Positions 31,218 through 40,275 of a DNA stretch of 46,006 bases are shown piece by piece. Under the pieces are notes generated by a model. That model ran no database searches and had not been told where the DNA came from. It saw nothing but the letters and a program-made list of their open reading frames with translations. The position numbers and the translations under genes were made by a program. This DNA is from Flavobacterium sp. Sd200 (GTDB taxonomy: Bacteria; Bacteroidota; Bacteroidia; Flavobacteriales; Flavobacteriaceae), in assembly GCF_009826935.1 (NCBI RefSeq), contig NZ_WUMN01000012.1, positions 1 to 46,006 of the forward strand, written 5' to 3'. How positions within the stretch are numbered: the stretch's first letter is position 1; every line of letters begins with the position of its first letter.

Positions 31218-32444
31218 TCAATTTTTTGTTTCCCATTTATCTACCGCTGTAGTAGCAAGGGCATTTCCTAATACATTTGTAGCGGTGCGTGCCATATCGC
31301 AAAAGTGGTCTATGGGCAGTATAAGCGCTATCCCTTCGGCAGGAATATCAAACATGCCACAGGTAGCCACCACAACTATAAGCGATGCCCTGGGCACACC
31401 CGCAATACCTTTACTGGTAAGCATTAATACCAAAAGCATTAACAACTGTTTTTCTATAGGCATATCTATACCGTAAACCTGGGCTATAAAAAGCGAGGCA
31501 AAAGTCATGTACATCATGCTGCCATCCAGGTTAAAAGAATATCCTAAAGGCAATGTAAACGATACTATTTTAGGGTCGCAGCCAAAACGTTCCAGCTCTT
31601 CTGTAAGTTTAGGGAACACGGCTTCGCTGCTTGTAGTAGAAAATGCTATAAGCAGCGGACTTGCAATTCTTTTTAACAGGGCAGGCAATTTTTTTCCCAA
31701 TATAAGATACCCCACGCTAAGGAGCACTACCCATAAAGACAGTATACCCAACGCAAAAGCAGTAAGATAATTGTAATACAGTTTCCATATATCAAAGCCA
31801 TAAATGGCTACAGCACCTGCCACCGCACCAAAAACGCCCAGTGGTGCAACCCACATAATGTAAGACACCATCTTTAAAACCACATGTGCAATGGTATCGA
31901 GCGTGCGTATAACAGGTTTTGCCACTTCGCCCAAAGAAGACAGGGCAATGCCAAACATAATAGAAAAAATAACTATCTGTAATATTTCGTTCGTCGCCAA
32001 AGCTTCAAAAAGGCTTTTGGGCACTATATGGATAACAAAATTTTCTAGGGAAAAAGAGCCTGTATTACTTACCAAATCTGTTGCGGGAGCAACGCTCTCC
32101 ATTGTAACACTGGTGTTCTTACCGGGTTTAAGCCAGTTTACAAGTGCCATACCCAACAGTAATGACATGAACGATGCCGAAAGAAACCATGCCATGGCTT
32201 TGCCGCCTACACGACCCACCATTTTTATATCGCCCATTTTTGCAATACCCACCACAAGGGTACTAAAAACAAGCGGAGCAATGATCATTTGTACCAGGCG
32301 TATAAAGAGAGTACCCAGTAATTTTATATTTTTTGCAAAAGCAGCAGCACTATCAGAATATTGGTAATGTACAAGTCCGCCAAGGGCTACACCCAGCACC
32401 AGGCCTGCTACGATAAAAATAAATATCTTATTATTGCTTTTCAA
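31218..32444 (-). CDS. Dicarboxylate/amino acid:cation symporter
   Basis: A 408-residue DAACS (GltP/DctA) transporter with eight membrane helices and two re-entrant hairpins. Visible signatures are AFSTTSSEAVFPKLTEEL (hairpin 1, Ser-rich) and the PLGYSFNLDGSMMYM motif of TM7. The C-terminal region, PIDHFCDMARTATNVLGNA, is the substrate-binding TM8. It takes up glutamate/aspartate or C4-dicarboxylates with Na+ or H+. The start is a TTG at 32444; no ATG lies nearby and the N-terminus is complete from there. It may be the first gene of a unit with dedA and the oxidoreductase. Confidence 0.94.
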   Translation of the reverse strand: MKSNNKIFIFIVAGLVLGVALGGLVHYQYSDSAAAFAKNIKLLGTLFIRLVQMIIAPLVFSTLVVGIAKMGDIKMVGRVGGKAMAWFLSASFMSLLLGMALVNWLKPGKNTSVTMESVAPATDLVSNTGSFSLENFVIHIVPKSLFEALATNEILQIVIFSIMFGIALSSLGEVAKPVIRTLDTIAHVVLKMVSYIMWVAPLGVFGAVAGAVAIYGFDIWKLYYNYLTAFALGILSLWVVLLSVGYLILGKKLPALLKRIASPLLIAFSTTSSEAVFPKLTEELERFGCDPKIVSFTLPLGYSFNLDGSMMYMTFASLFIAQVYGIDMPIEKQLLMLLVLMLTSKGIAGVPRASLIVVVATCGMFDIPAEGIALILPIDHFCDMARTATNVLGNALATTAVDKWETKN

Positions 32445-32708
32445 ATACAGTTGTTTTAAGTGCGTGAAATTACTGATATTTTTTTAAACAAAGGTTTATT
32501 TACTTTATTATACAGGCTGTTTTTTTATTTTCATGTTTCGGTAACAGCTGCTTAACGCACGCTACTATGTATTTATAGCTAAAGGTTAGAAAATCTAAGC
32601 AACTATACTTTAAAATAGCATCTCTGTATTCTGTTAACCATAGAACAGCAATTATATAAAACCGATGTTGAGATTTTGATTACTTTTAAGGCTTCAAATT
32701 TTATTTAA

Positions 32709-34610
32709 ATGAAACGCATACTTATTTTAACTTTAAGCATTATGGGATTATCTGCCTCGGCGCAACAAACAATGACCCCGGAGTTGCTCTGGAGCCTTGG
32801 CCGCGTGAGTGCCGTAGGCATATCTAAAGACGGAAAATCTATTGTATATAAAGTATCTACGCCCAATGTGGCCGAGAATAAATCAGACTCTAAATTTTAT
32901 ACCATACCCGTTGCAGGGGGCACCGCTACCGAGGTTAAAGAAATCAAAGACCTGCTTGCGGATAAATACCTTTCGGCTGACGGCAAATTGCAACTTACTT
33001 CTAAAGAAGTTAAAGTAGAAAAATTTTACGGCAACGATATTTATACCGACCTTGATAAAACCACAGCGCAAATTTATGACGGCCTTGACTACCGCCACTG
33101 GGACACCTGGAACGACGGCAGCCACAACCATGTGGGTTTTCATCCTGTAAACGACAAAGACAAGTTTACAGATATTATGGAGGGCGAATCTTATGATTCT
33201 CCTCAAAAACCTTTTGGCGGCGAGGAAGATTATACGTGGAGCCCAAATGGCAAAAGCATCATTTACGTTTGTAAAAAGAAAGCCGGAACTGCTTATGCCA
33301 CAAGTACCGACACTAATTTGTATGAGTATAATCTGGCTACAAAAAAAACCACGAACCTTACCCCAAACAACCCCGGGTATGATACTTACCCTGCATTTTC
33401 ACCACAGGGCGACCTGACATGGCTGCAAATGAAACGCGATGGCTATGAGGCCGACAAAAACGATATTATTGTGCGACATAAGGGTACCGCCATAAACCTT
33501 ACTGCCGCATGGGATGGCACCGTTGACAGCTTTACATGGAGCAACGATGGCAAAAAAGTATATTTCCTTGCCCCTATTGATGGCACCAAGCAACTATTTG
33601 AAGTAAACTTTCCGGGACTTACAAAAATTGCAATAAAAGTAACACAACTTACAGATGGCTTTTGGGACGTGAATGGCATTGTTGGTTTTAGCGGCAACAG
33701 CATTATTGTAGAACGTGCCGATACTAACCACGCTTCTGAGATTTACAGCTATGACCTTAAAAAGAAATCGTGGAAACAGCTAACAACCGTTAACGACGCT
33801 ACCTATAAAACCCTTGCATTGAGCAAAACCGAAAAACGCTACGTTACTACTACCGATGGCAAAAAAATGCTGGTTTGGGTAATCCTGCCACCTAACTTTG
33901 ATGCTAAGAAAAAATATCCAACGCTATTGTATTGCCAGGGTGGGCCGCAAAGCGCGCTAACGCAGTTTTATTCGTACCGATGGAATTTCCAGCTTATGGC
34001 TGCACAGGGATATATAGTTGTTGCACCAAACCGCAGGGGCATGCCCGGCCACGGTGTGGAGTGGAACGAAGCCATTAGCAAAGACTGGGGCGGACAGGTA
34101 ATGAACGACTATCTTCGCGCTATTGATGATGTAGCCAAAGAACCGTATGTAGATAAAAGCCGTCTTGCAGCCGTGGGTGCAAGCTATGGCGGATACTCAG
34201 TATTCTATCTTGCAGGCATACACAACAAACGTTTTAAAACCCTTATTGCACACGATGGGGTGTTTAATCTGCAAAGCATGTATGGCACTACCGAAGAGGT
34301 TTTCTTTACCAACTGGGACAGTGGTGGCCCTTATTGGGAAAAAGACAATGCCGCAGCCCAAAAAACGTACTCGCAGTTTAACCCGGTTAATTTTGTAGAC
34401 AAGTGGGACACCCCTATACTTATTGTTCAGGGTGGCAAAGATTTCCGTGTACCTATTGGGCAGGGGCAGGAAGCATTTCAGGCAGCGCAGTTGCGAGGTA
34501 TAAAAAGCCGCTTCCTTTATTTCCCTGATGAGAACCACTGGGTACTGAAACCGCAGAATGCCATGGTTTGGCAACGTGAATATTTTAAATGGCTTAAAGA
34601 GACGTTGTAA
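32709..34610 (+). CDS. S9 family dipeptidyl-peptidase-like serine peptidase
   Basis: A 633-residue secreted peptidase. A signal peptide (ILILTLSIMGLSASAQQ) is followed by a WD-like beta-propeller (about 40-380) with DYTWSPNGKSIIYV and FTWSNDGKKVYFL blades. The alpha/beta-hydrolase domain has the triad S492 in GASYGGYS, D578 in GGKDFRVP and H610 in DENHWVL. It removes dipeptides or oligopeptides, probably in the periplasm. It is monocistronic with a 264-base upstream spacer shared with the divergent symporter gene. The best -7 candidate is TACTTTTA, one base off consensus. A repeat and terminator follow. Confidence 0.95.
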   Translation: MKRILILTLSIMGLSASAQQTMTPELLWSLGRVSAVGISKDGKSIVYKVSTPNVAENKSDSKFYTIPVAGGTATEVKEIKDLLADKYLSADGKLQLTSKEVKVEKFYGNDIYTDLDKTTAQIYDGLDYRHWDTWNDGSHNHVGFHPVNDKDKFTDIMEGESYDSPQKPFGGEEDYTWSPNGKSIIYVCKKKAGTAYATSTDTNLYEYNLATKKTTNLTPNNPGYDTYPAFSPQGDLTWLQMKRDGYEADKNDIIVRHKGTAINLTAAWDGTVDSFTWSNDGKKVYFLAPIDGTKQLFEVNFPGLTKIAIKVTQLTDGFWDVNGIVGFSGNSIIVERADTNHASEIYSYDLKKKSWKQLTTVNDATYKTLALSKTEKRYVTTTDGKKMLVWVILPPNFDAKKKYPTLLYCQGGPQSALTQFYSYRWNFQLMAAQGYIVVAPNRRGMPGHGVEWNEAISKDWGGQVMNDYLRAIDDVAKEPYVDKSRLAAVGASYGGYSVFYLAGIHNKRFKTLIAHDGVFNLQSMYGTTEEVFFTNWDSGGPYWEKDNAAAQKTYSQFNPVNFVDKWDTPILIVQGGKDFRVPIGQGQEAFQAAQLRGIKSRFLYFPDENHWVLKPQNAMVWQREYFKWLKETL

Positions 34611-34656
34611 GCCTCTCCCCAACCCTCTCCTTTGGAGAGGGAGGAGCTACACTCAG
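34611..34656 (+). repeat. CTCTCC/GGAGAGG-type intergenic repeat
   Basis: Begins directly after the S9 peptidase stop codon. It has CCCTCTCCTTTGGAGAGGG with AGCTACACTC to the right, the same as at 17179-17226 with small changes. A short hairpin in the core could help terminate the upstream gene. Confidence 0.65.
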
Positions 34657-34709
34657 ATCTTTTAGCTTTGTTGAAAAAGGTTAAACATGTTTTATCTTAA
34701 AAATATATT

Positions 34710-34734
34710 ACTCCGCTATATGCGGAGTTTTTTA
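34710..34734 (+). terminator. Rho-independent terminator
   Basis: Stem of 7 bp (ACTCCGC, 34710-34716, with 34722-34728), loop TATAT, followed by a T run. It lies about 100 bases after the S9 peptidase stop and before the nucleoside hydrolase gene. Confidence 0.7.
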
Positions 34735-34819
34735 TTTAATGGCAGAATTTAAAATTCTTTATATCAAACGATATAGTATTTTTTGTAATCTTGCTGTAAA
34801 TCTCTTTACCCTCAATAAA

Positions 34820-35863
34820 ATGATTAAAAAGTTACTTACATTATTACATATCGGTAAAGCTACGGCGTTTGCTACGGCTTTACTTTTTGGGTTACAGCTA
34901 TGCGCACAGTCTAAATACACTGAAACTGTAAGCAAATTTACCACAACCCGCATGAGGGTTATTATAGACAATGATTTTGGTGGCGACCCCGATGGTTTGT
35001 TTCAACTGGCGCACCAACTGCTTTCGCCGTCGGCAAAGGTAGAAGCTATCATAGGTTCCCACCTGCACAAAGGCGGTTTTTATGGCGCGCCCGGAAATCC
35101 TGACTTTGCCTGCGAACAGGCAAAAGCATTGCTTAAAACTATGGCTTTGCCAAACTCCCCCATAGTTTACAAAGGTGCCGATACAGGGTTGACAGATCTT
35201 AAAACACCCATAAGATCTGAGGGTGCCGAGGCTATTGTGCGTGAGGCTATGCGTACAGATACCAAATTACCTTTATATGTACTTTGCGGTGCAGGACTTA
35301 CTAATATTGCCAGTGCCTACCTGATAGAACCAAAAATTGCCGAAAAGATAATATTAGTATGGATAGGCGGTCCTGAATATGCCGGAATGGCTGTACCCCC
35401 ACCCAATTATCAGGCGTTTGAATATAACCTGAGCATTGACCTTAAAGCGGGACAGGTAGTTTTTAATACTTCTGATATGCCTATTTGGCAAATACCGCGC
35501 GATGCTTACAGGCAGGCTTTGGTATCTTATGCCGAGCTGCTGCATGAAGTTGGTGATAAAGGCAGGACCGGAAAGTTTTTAGTGGAAAGAATTGAAGATC
35601 TTTTAAAAAGAGCCAACAATAATTTAGGCGAGGCTTATGTTTTGGGCGACAGTCCGCTTGTGCTCTTAACCGCATTGCAGTCGGGTTGGGAGGCAGATCC
35701 ATCTTCCAGCAGCTATGTTACTGTTCAGGCACCCAAAATAAACGATGCAGGCCAGTATATGACAAACCATAAGGGCAGGAATATCAGGGTGTACAATAAA
35801 TTAGACATTCGCCTCATGATGCAGGATTTTTATGCTAAACTTGCATTGTTCAATAAAAAATAA
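34820..35863 (+). CDS. Secreted inosine-uridine-type nucleoside hydrolase
   Basis: A 347-residue nucleoside hydrolase-like protein. After a signal peptide (KATAFATALLFGLQLCAQ) the mature chain opens with RVIIDNDFGGDPDGLFQLAH, the Asp-rich calcium/ribose-binding motif of the family. A later segment, YEYAG/EYNLSIDLKAG, fits the C-terminal half. It splits nucleosides or related N-ribosides outside the cytoplasm. I used the ATG at 34820; the longer frame from 34739 puts the signal peptide 27 residues in and crosses a TA-rich promoter-like stretch. The LuxR-type gene follows after nine bases, so the two are probably one operon. Confidence 0.85.
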   Translation: MIKKLLTLLHIGKATAFATALLFGLQLCAQSKYTETVSKFTTTRMRVIIDNDFGGDPDGLFQLAHQLLSPSAKVEAIIGSHLHKGGFYGAPGNPDFACEQAKALLKTMALPNSPIVYKGADTGLTDLKTPIRSEGAEAIVREAMRTDTKLPLYVLCGAGLTNIASAYLIEPKIAEKIILVWIGGPEYAGMAVPPPNYQAFEYNLSIDLKAGQVVFNTSDMPIWQIPRDAYRQALVSYAELLHEVGDKGRTGKFLVERIEDLLKRANNNLGEAYVLGDSPLVLLTALQSGWEADPSSSSYVTVQAPKINDAGQYMTNHKGRNIRVYNKLDIRLMMQDFYAKLALFNKK

Positions 35864-35872
35864 AAACAACAG

Positions 35873-36352
35873 ATGCCCGGCATTAAAAATATATGGCAGC
35901 AAAATAAGGCTACGATATTGTATAGTATCTGTTTAGCAATTTTGTTATTCTTCCTTAAATGGCTGGAGCTCCGTTTTATTATTTTTAATCATTCGTTAGA
36001 AATTTATATAGGCTGCATAGCCATTATTTTTACGGCTTTGGGTATATGGCTTGCCCTGAAACTCTCTAAGCCTAAAATAGAAACTGTTATAATAGAAAAA
36101 GAAATACCGGCAAACCACCGCGAAAAATTTGTGCCGGATGCATTGGCCATTGCCCAACACGATATAAGCAAACGCGAACTTGAAATTTTAGATTTACTGG
36201 CAGCTGGGCTCAGCAATCAGGAAATTGCCGAGAGACTTTTTGTATCCCTAAGCACCGTTAAAACCCATAACCAAAACCTTTTTGAAAAATTAGAGGTAAA
36301 GAGGCGCACCCAAGCCGTGGATAAGGCAAAAAAGCTGAATATAATAGCTTAA
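35873..36352 (+). CDS. Membrane-anchored LuxR-type transcriptional regulator
   Basis: A 159-residue protein. Two TM helices lie at about 12-30 and 42-64, with no periplasmic sensor domain to speak of. A linker leads to a GerE/LuxR helix-turn-helix at 99-157: SKRELEILDLLAAGLSNQEI, then FVSLSTVKTHNQNLFEKLEV. The DNA-binding domain is thus tethered to the membrane without a receiver domain. It is nine bases after the nucleoside hydrolase and is followed by a palindrome at 36360-36373 and then a DUF4199 gene, its likely target. Regulation is inferred from position. Confidence 0.85.
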   Translation: MPGIKNIWQQNKATILYSICLAILLFFLKWLELRFIIFNHSLEIYIGCIAIIFTALGIWLALKLSKPKIETVIIEKEIPANHREKFVPDALAIAQHDISKRELEILDLLAAGLSNQEIAERLFVSLSTVKTHNQNLFEKLEVKRRTQAVDKAKKLNIIA

Positions 36353-36359
36353 GAAAAAT

Positions 36360-36373
36360 CATACTTTAGTATG
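36360..36373. promoter_or_regulatory. Candidate operator palindrome upstream of the DUF4199 gene
   Basis: CATACTTTAGTATG, a 14-base palindrome with 6-bp arms and a TT centre. It sits eight bases after the LuxR-type stop and about 90 bases before the DUF4199 start. It may bind the LuxR-type protein. A half-like AAAGTATGAG appears at 36403-36412. Confidence 0.4.
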
Positions 36374-36465
36374 AAACTTGCCTTAAAACGCTATAAACAG
36401 CCAAAAGTATGAGTGATAGAACAATCGTAATTGACCATATTTGCTCTTTCTAAAAACATTAAACA

Positions 36466-36999
36466 ATGAAAAAAACTATTCTTATTTATGGTGTTATTGC
36501 AGGCGTTATTGTTGCTGCTTTGATGCTTATCAGCATGAATTACTTTAGCTATTGCGAAGGCAATGTAGATTATGACACAAGCATGCTTATTGGGTATGCG
36601 TCTATGCTTATCGCTTTTTCTCTCATATTTACAGGCATCCGTAATTACAGAGACAAATACAATGGTGGCGTAATAAATTTTGGCAATGCATTTAAAACAG
36701 GATTTTTAATTGCTTTAATAGCTTCTACATTTTATGTTGTTACCTGGCTTATTTATTCGCATTTTTTTGCGCCCGATTTTATGGAAAAATATGCTGCGCA
36801 TTCAATCGAACAGCTCAAGGCAAGCGGTGCAGGCCAGGCAGAATTAGACAAACAGGCAAAAGAAATGGAAGGTATGGTTAAAATGCTTAAAAACCCATTT
36901 TTTCATGTACTGATGACCTATATGGAAATTTTACCTGTAGGCATAATTGTAACACTTATAAGTTCGTTAATTTTGAAAAAGAAAACCGCTAATTCTTAA
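36466..36999 (+). CDS. DUF4199 membrane protein
   Basis: A 177-residue membrane protein of the DUF4199 family, common in Bacteroidota. Helices are at about 6-24, 42-62, 80-104 and 146-170, with NFGNAFKTGFLIALIASTFY typical of the family. A helical loop of about 40 residues (Lys/Gln/Glu-rich) separates the third and fourth helices. Function is unknown. It is followed after four bases by the VOC gene, so they share a transcript. The palindrome at 36360 lies upstream. Confidence 0.85.
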   Translation: MKKTILIYGVIAGVIVAALMLISMNYFSYCEGNVDYDTSMLIGYASMLIAFSLIFTGIRNYRDKYNGGVINFGNAFKTGFLIALIASTFYVVTWLIYSHFFAPDFMEKYAAHSIEQLKASGAGQAELDKQAKEMEGMVKMLKNPFFHVLMTYMEILPVGIIVTLISSLILKKKTANS

Positions 37000-37003
37000 A
37001 ACA

Positions 37004-37444
37004 ATGGACAATAAGCAAAACGAAATTGATGACAATACTACTCCAAAAGTAACCGGGATTGGAGGGATATTTTTTTATTCTGACGATGCAGCCGAAACAA
37101 AAGAGTGGTACACTAAAAATTTAGGTATAGACATTAACGACTGGGGTACATCGAGCTTTGAATACAGGAACATAAACAACCCCGAAGAAATAATACCACT
37201 GCAATGGGCTCCTTTTAAAAGAGAGAGCGGCTATTTTGCTCCTTCTAAAAAAGAGTTCATGATTAACTACACTGTTCAGAATATTGAAGGGCTGGTAGAA
37301 AAACTTAAGCAAAACGGCGTTACCGTTCTTGATGATATTGCGAGCTATGATTATGGCAAGTTTGTGCATATAATAGACACTCAGGGCAACAAGATAGAAT
37401 TGTGGGAACCTGCTAAAGCAGGTAATAACACAAGCGAGGGATAA
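37004..37444 (+). CDS. VOC (glyoxalase/bleomycin resistance) family protein
   Basis: A 146-residue cytoplasmic protein with the beta-alpha-beta-beta-beta repeats of the vicinal oxygen chelate fold. The N-terminal half reads GIGGIFFYSDDAAETKEWYT, and the C-terminal block VHIIDTQGNKIELWEPA carries the usual metal-binding Glu. It may be a metal-dependent lyase, isomerase or dioxygenase, or a ligand-binding protein; nothing here selects one. It lies four bases after the DUF4199 gene in the same operon. Confidence 0.85.
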   Translation: MDNKQNEIDDNTTPKVTGIGGIFFYSDDAAETKEWYTKNLGIDINDWGTSSFEYRNINNPEEIIPLQWAPFKRESGYFAPSKKEFMINYTVQNIEGLVEKLKQNGVTVLDDIASYDYGKFVHIIDTQGNKIELWEPAKAGNNTSEG

Positions 37445-37460
37445 AAAACATATGCTCTTA

Positions 37461-37487
37461 AATTAATGAAAATTCGTGCAATTCATG
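37461..37487. repeat. AATTCGTG-type dispersed repeat (partial copy)
   Basis: AATTAATGAAAATTCGTGCA and ATTCATG resemble the 5937-6045 inverted repeat. It lies in the 136-base gap between the VOC and C1 peptidase genes. The match is partial. Confidence 0.35.
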
Positions 37488-37580
37488 TTATATCTGTATA
37501 ATGTTCATCAATAGTTATCGTTTTGTAAATTTTATGTATTTTAGCACCTCAAAACGAATAAATTAAAAACTACTGCAATT

Positions 37581-38777
37581 ATGTACACATTTTCTATAAA
37601 GCCGTTTGTAGCCTCGGCACTTTTGCTTGGCAGCCTTACTGCTTTTGCACAGGATAACCTTGTTAACTCACTTAACGGAAACCTGAGCGCAAACAGTAAA
37701 GACTCTTTTATTTTTAAAGACGTTCTAAGTCTTGATAATACATCGGTAAAAAACCAGGGATCATCGGGCACATGCTGGAGCTACTCTGCGAACTCATTCC
37801 TTGAGTCAGAAATGATCCGTATGGGCAAACAGCCTGTAGAGCTTTCTCAAATATATACTGCACGCAATGCTTATATAGAAAAAGGCAAAAACTATGTGCG
37901 CATGCATGGTGCCATTACACTTGGAGATGGTGGTGCACTGCACGACGTTATAAACATGTATCGCCAGTATGGTGCTGTGCCGCAAAGTGTGTACACAGGT
38001 CTTAACTATGGCACTGCAAACAATAAATTTGCCGAAATGGCTGCCATAAACGAAGGCCTGCTTGCCGCTGTTGTTAAAAATCCTAACGGAGAACTTACCC
38101 CTAACTGGGTTAAAGCCTACACTGCCGTTTTAGACAGCTATCTTGGTGCAGTTCCAGAAACTTTTGACTACAAAGGAAAAAAATATACCCCACAAACTTT
38201 TGCTAAAGAAGTTGTAGGCATTAACCCGGATGAGTATGTAGAGATATCGTCTTTTAACGATCATCCTTACTATGAAAAAATGGTACTAATGGTGCCGGAC
38301 AACTGGTCTCTTGATCTTATATATAATGTAAAGATGAACGACCTTACCGATATTATAGACAATGCACTTAAAAAAGGATATACTGTAGGCTGGGCCGGAG
38401 ATGTGAGCGAAAAAGGCTTTAGCTGGAAAAACGGTGTGGCTTACATACCTAAAAAACCATTTACTGAAATGACTGCCGAAGAAAAAGAAGGAATTTTCAG
38501 GGGGCCGCAACCGGAACTTGACATTACTGAAGATATGCGCCAGAAAGCTTTTGACAACTACCAGACTCAGGATGATCACGGCATGCACATTGTAGGCGTA
38601 AGCAAAGACCAAAACGGCAAAGAGTACTACATAGTTAAAAACTCATGGGGTGCAAGTAACGATTACAAAGGATACCTGTACATGACCAAAAACTATGTAA
38701 AGTATAAAAGCACAGCAATATTGGTAAACAAAGGCGGCATACCTGCCCCTCTTGCCAAACAAATGAACATTAAATAA
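37581..38777 (+). CDS. Secreted C1 family cysteine peptidase (aminopeptidase C-like)
   Basis: A 398-residue papain-fold peptidase of the C1B (bleomycin hydrolase/PepC) type. A signal peptide ends at AFAQ. The catalytic residues are C65 in GSSGTCWSYSA, H333 in DDHGMHIVG and N354 in VKNSWG. The long insert between Cys and His fits C1B. It trims peptides in the periplasm. It is monocistronic and ends at a strong terminator. Secretion distinguishes it from the cytoplasmic PepC of Firmicutes. Confidence 0.94.
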   Translation: MYTFSIKPFVASALLLGSLTAFAQDNLVNSLNGNLSANSKDSFIFKDVLSLDNTSVKNQGSSGTCWSYSANSFLESEMIRMGKQPVELSQIYTARNAYIEKGKNYVRMHGAITLGDGGALHDVINMYRQYGAVPQSVYTGLNYGTANNKFAEMAAINEGLLAAVVKNPNGELTPNWVKAYTAVLDSYLGAVPETFDYKGKKYTPQTFAKEVVGINPDEYVEISSFNDHPYYEKMVLMVPDNWSLDLIYNVKMNDLTDIIDNALKKGYTVGWAGDVSEKGFSWKNGVAYIPKKPFTEMTAEEKEGIFRGPQPELDITEDMRQKAFDNYQTQDDHGMHIVGVSKDQNGKEYYIVKNSWGASNDYKGYLYMTKNYVKYKSTAILVNKGGIPAPLAKQMNIK

Positions 38778-38800
38778 TTTTATTGTTTATTGCAAAATAT

Positions 38801-38840
38801 AATCCCGGAGCTGTTTTTGACAACTCCGGGATTGTTTTTT
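38801..38840 (+). terminator. Rho-independent terminator of the C1 peptidase gene
   Basis: A perfect 10-bp stem (38801-38810, AATCCCGGAG, with 38824-38833), loop of 13 bases, followed by a T run. It can act in both directions toward the convergent gene at 38861. Confidence 0.8.
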
Positions 38841-38860
38841 ATAAGTAAAATGCTATCTGT

Positions 38861-39331
38861 TTATTTAACAACGGGTACTCCGTGGTTTTGTACAACCATA
38901 TCATCATCCTGCATATCTTCTGTAAATAATGGCTGAGACCTCCTGGCAATAAGTTTTTTTGTCTCGCTAACAAACTTTTGGGCTTCTTTTCCATAAGACT
39001 CCCATACTTTAAAACGATGGATTTTACCGTTTATAAGGCCTACGTTTATATATGTATATTTTTGGGACATTGTATAGGCCAATATCATTATGCCAACGCC
39101 TGCACCTGCAAAAAGTATTTTTTCATATACTTCGTGCACAAAAAAGGGTATAATAAAAAAAACCGACGGCAGCAATGTAAAAAACTTACCACTATTTGTA
39201 ATGGCTCTGCCTACCGATATGCTTTTAATGTTTTGCGGCTCTATGAACTGCTTGTGCGATGCAAAAACAACTTTGTTTTTGTAGATCTTTCCGCAATTGT
39301 TGCTAAAAAAAGGAACTTCCTGTGTATTCAT
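38861..39331 (-). CDS. Two-TM membrane protein, paralogue A
   Basis: A 156-residue protein. The N-terminus FFSNNCGKIYKNKVVFAS leads to NIKSISVG, then two TM helices (about 48-66 and 70-88) and a C-terminal soluble part with GKEAQKFVSETKKLI. It aligns with the protein at 39515 over CGK(I/L)Y, the NIKSI/SIKSI segment and a (E/D)AQKF helix. They are tandem paralogues of unknown function. The acidic tail with DDDMVV is specific to this copy. Confidence 0.75.
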   Translation of the reverse strand: MNTQEVPFFSNNCGKIYKNKVVFASHKQFIEPQNIKSISVGRAITNSGKFFTLLPSVFFIIPFFVHEVYEKILFAGAGVGIMILAYTMSQKYTYINVGLINGKIHRFKVWESYGKEAQKFVSETKKLIARRSQPLFTEDMQDDDMVVQNHGVPVVK

Positions 39332-39514
39332 TTCATTATTTTTGGGGTACTACAAAATAAGAAAAAAAATTAAAACTAAACATTTTTTTAACACTCCATC
39401 AACATCAAACACTCAAAACCTTAACTAACAACAACTTAATCATAAATTATTATAACACTACACAAAGCTTATGTTATATTTAATGCGAAGATATGTTCGA
39501 GGAGTAATCCTATT

Positions 39515-40003
39515 TCATTTTCCGGGCAAAACATTTGCCGTAGAAAAAACAGCACTTGCAAGGCGTTCTTCGGCAAGTATAGCTTTGCTTTTTGCATCAT
39601 TTTTTAAAAGCTGTTTAGACACCGATGCCGTAAACTTTTGTGCATCTTTTAAATTTTCCCGGGCAACCCTGATCTTAAGAGCGCCTCCGTTTGATGTGAT
39701 TATTTTTATCCTGTATTTTCTCTGTGCCTTAATTATGCTCAAAACTAAAAACAGGCATCCCATTACATAAAACGATATTTTAATAACACCGTCTTCTTTA
39801 CCCATAAGTTGGGGTAATAACAGTAACATTAACGGGAGTAACATAAAAAGCAGGCTGTTAAGCGAAATACTGCTACTTAAAGCAATTGACTTTATAGAAT
39901 TTAGGGGAAGTGTTTTTTCACGGTTAGCTGAAGCAAGAACAATATATTCTTCATAAAGCTTGCCGCAGGTATTACCAAAAATGGGTTGTTGCAAATTTTT
40001 CAT
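39515..40003 (-). CDS. Two-TM membrane protein, paralogue B
   Basis: A 162-residue protein of the same family as the one at 38861: IFGNTCGKLYEEYIVLAS, SIKSIALSSSI, two TM helices (about 45-65 and 72-92), then KDAQKFTASVSKQLL. I used the ATG at 40003, since the longer frame adds an unsupported N-terminus. It lies 183 bases upstream of paralogue A on the same strand, so they may be co-transcribed. Function unknown. Confidence 0.72.
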   Translation of the reverse strand: MKNLQQPIFGNTCGKLYEEYIVLASANREKTLPLNSIKSIALSSSISLNSLLFMLLPLMLLLLPQLMGKEDGVIKISFYVMGCLFLVLSIIKAQRKYRIKIITSNGGALKIRVARENLKDAQKFTASVSKQLLKNDAKSKAILAEERLASAVFSTANVLPGK

Positions 40004-40230
40004 CTTTCTTATTTTATAGCAACATAAAAATATAGGTATTTTTTCCGCTGCAATAAAACTTAACATATTCACAAGATTCCTTAACATAAACCGCTAAAAA
40101 CAAACAACTAAGGGCAATTATTTTACAAAACAAACATTTTGTGAACCTCAATATTATAAAGAACAATTCAAAATAAGCCGTTAAAACTAACTTTTAGAAT
40201 AGGCGATAGACCAATATTGGCTCTATTCTT

Positions 40231-40238
40231 TATTTTTG
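40231..40238 (+). promoter_or_regulatory. -7 promoter element for the glutamate-synthase-like gene
   Basis: TATTTTTG is an exact TAnnTTTG match, 37 bases before the ATG at 40276. Confidence 0.6.
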
Positions 40239-40275
40239 TATAGCTGCACTCAAATTGTGCCGTGTTAATTGTATT

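Noticed and set aside
34739..34819. Longer N-terminus of the nucleoside hydrolase
   Set aside because: It would bury the signal peptide 27 residues into the protein.
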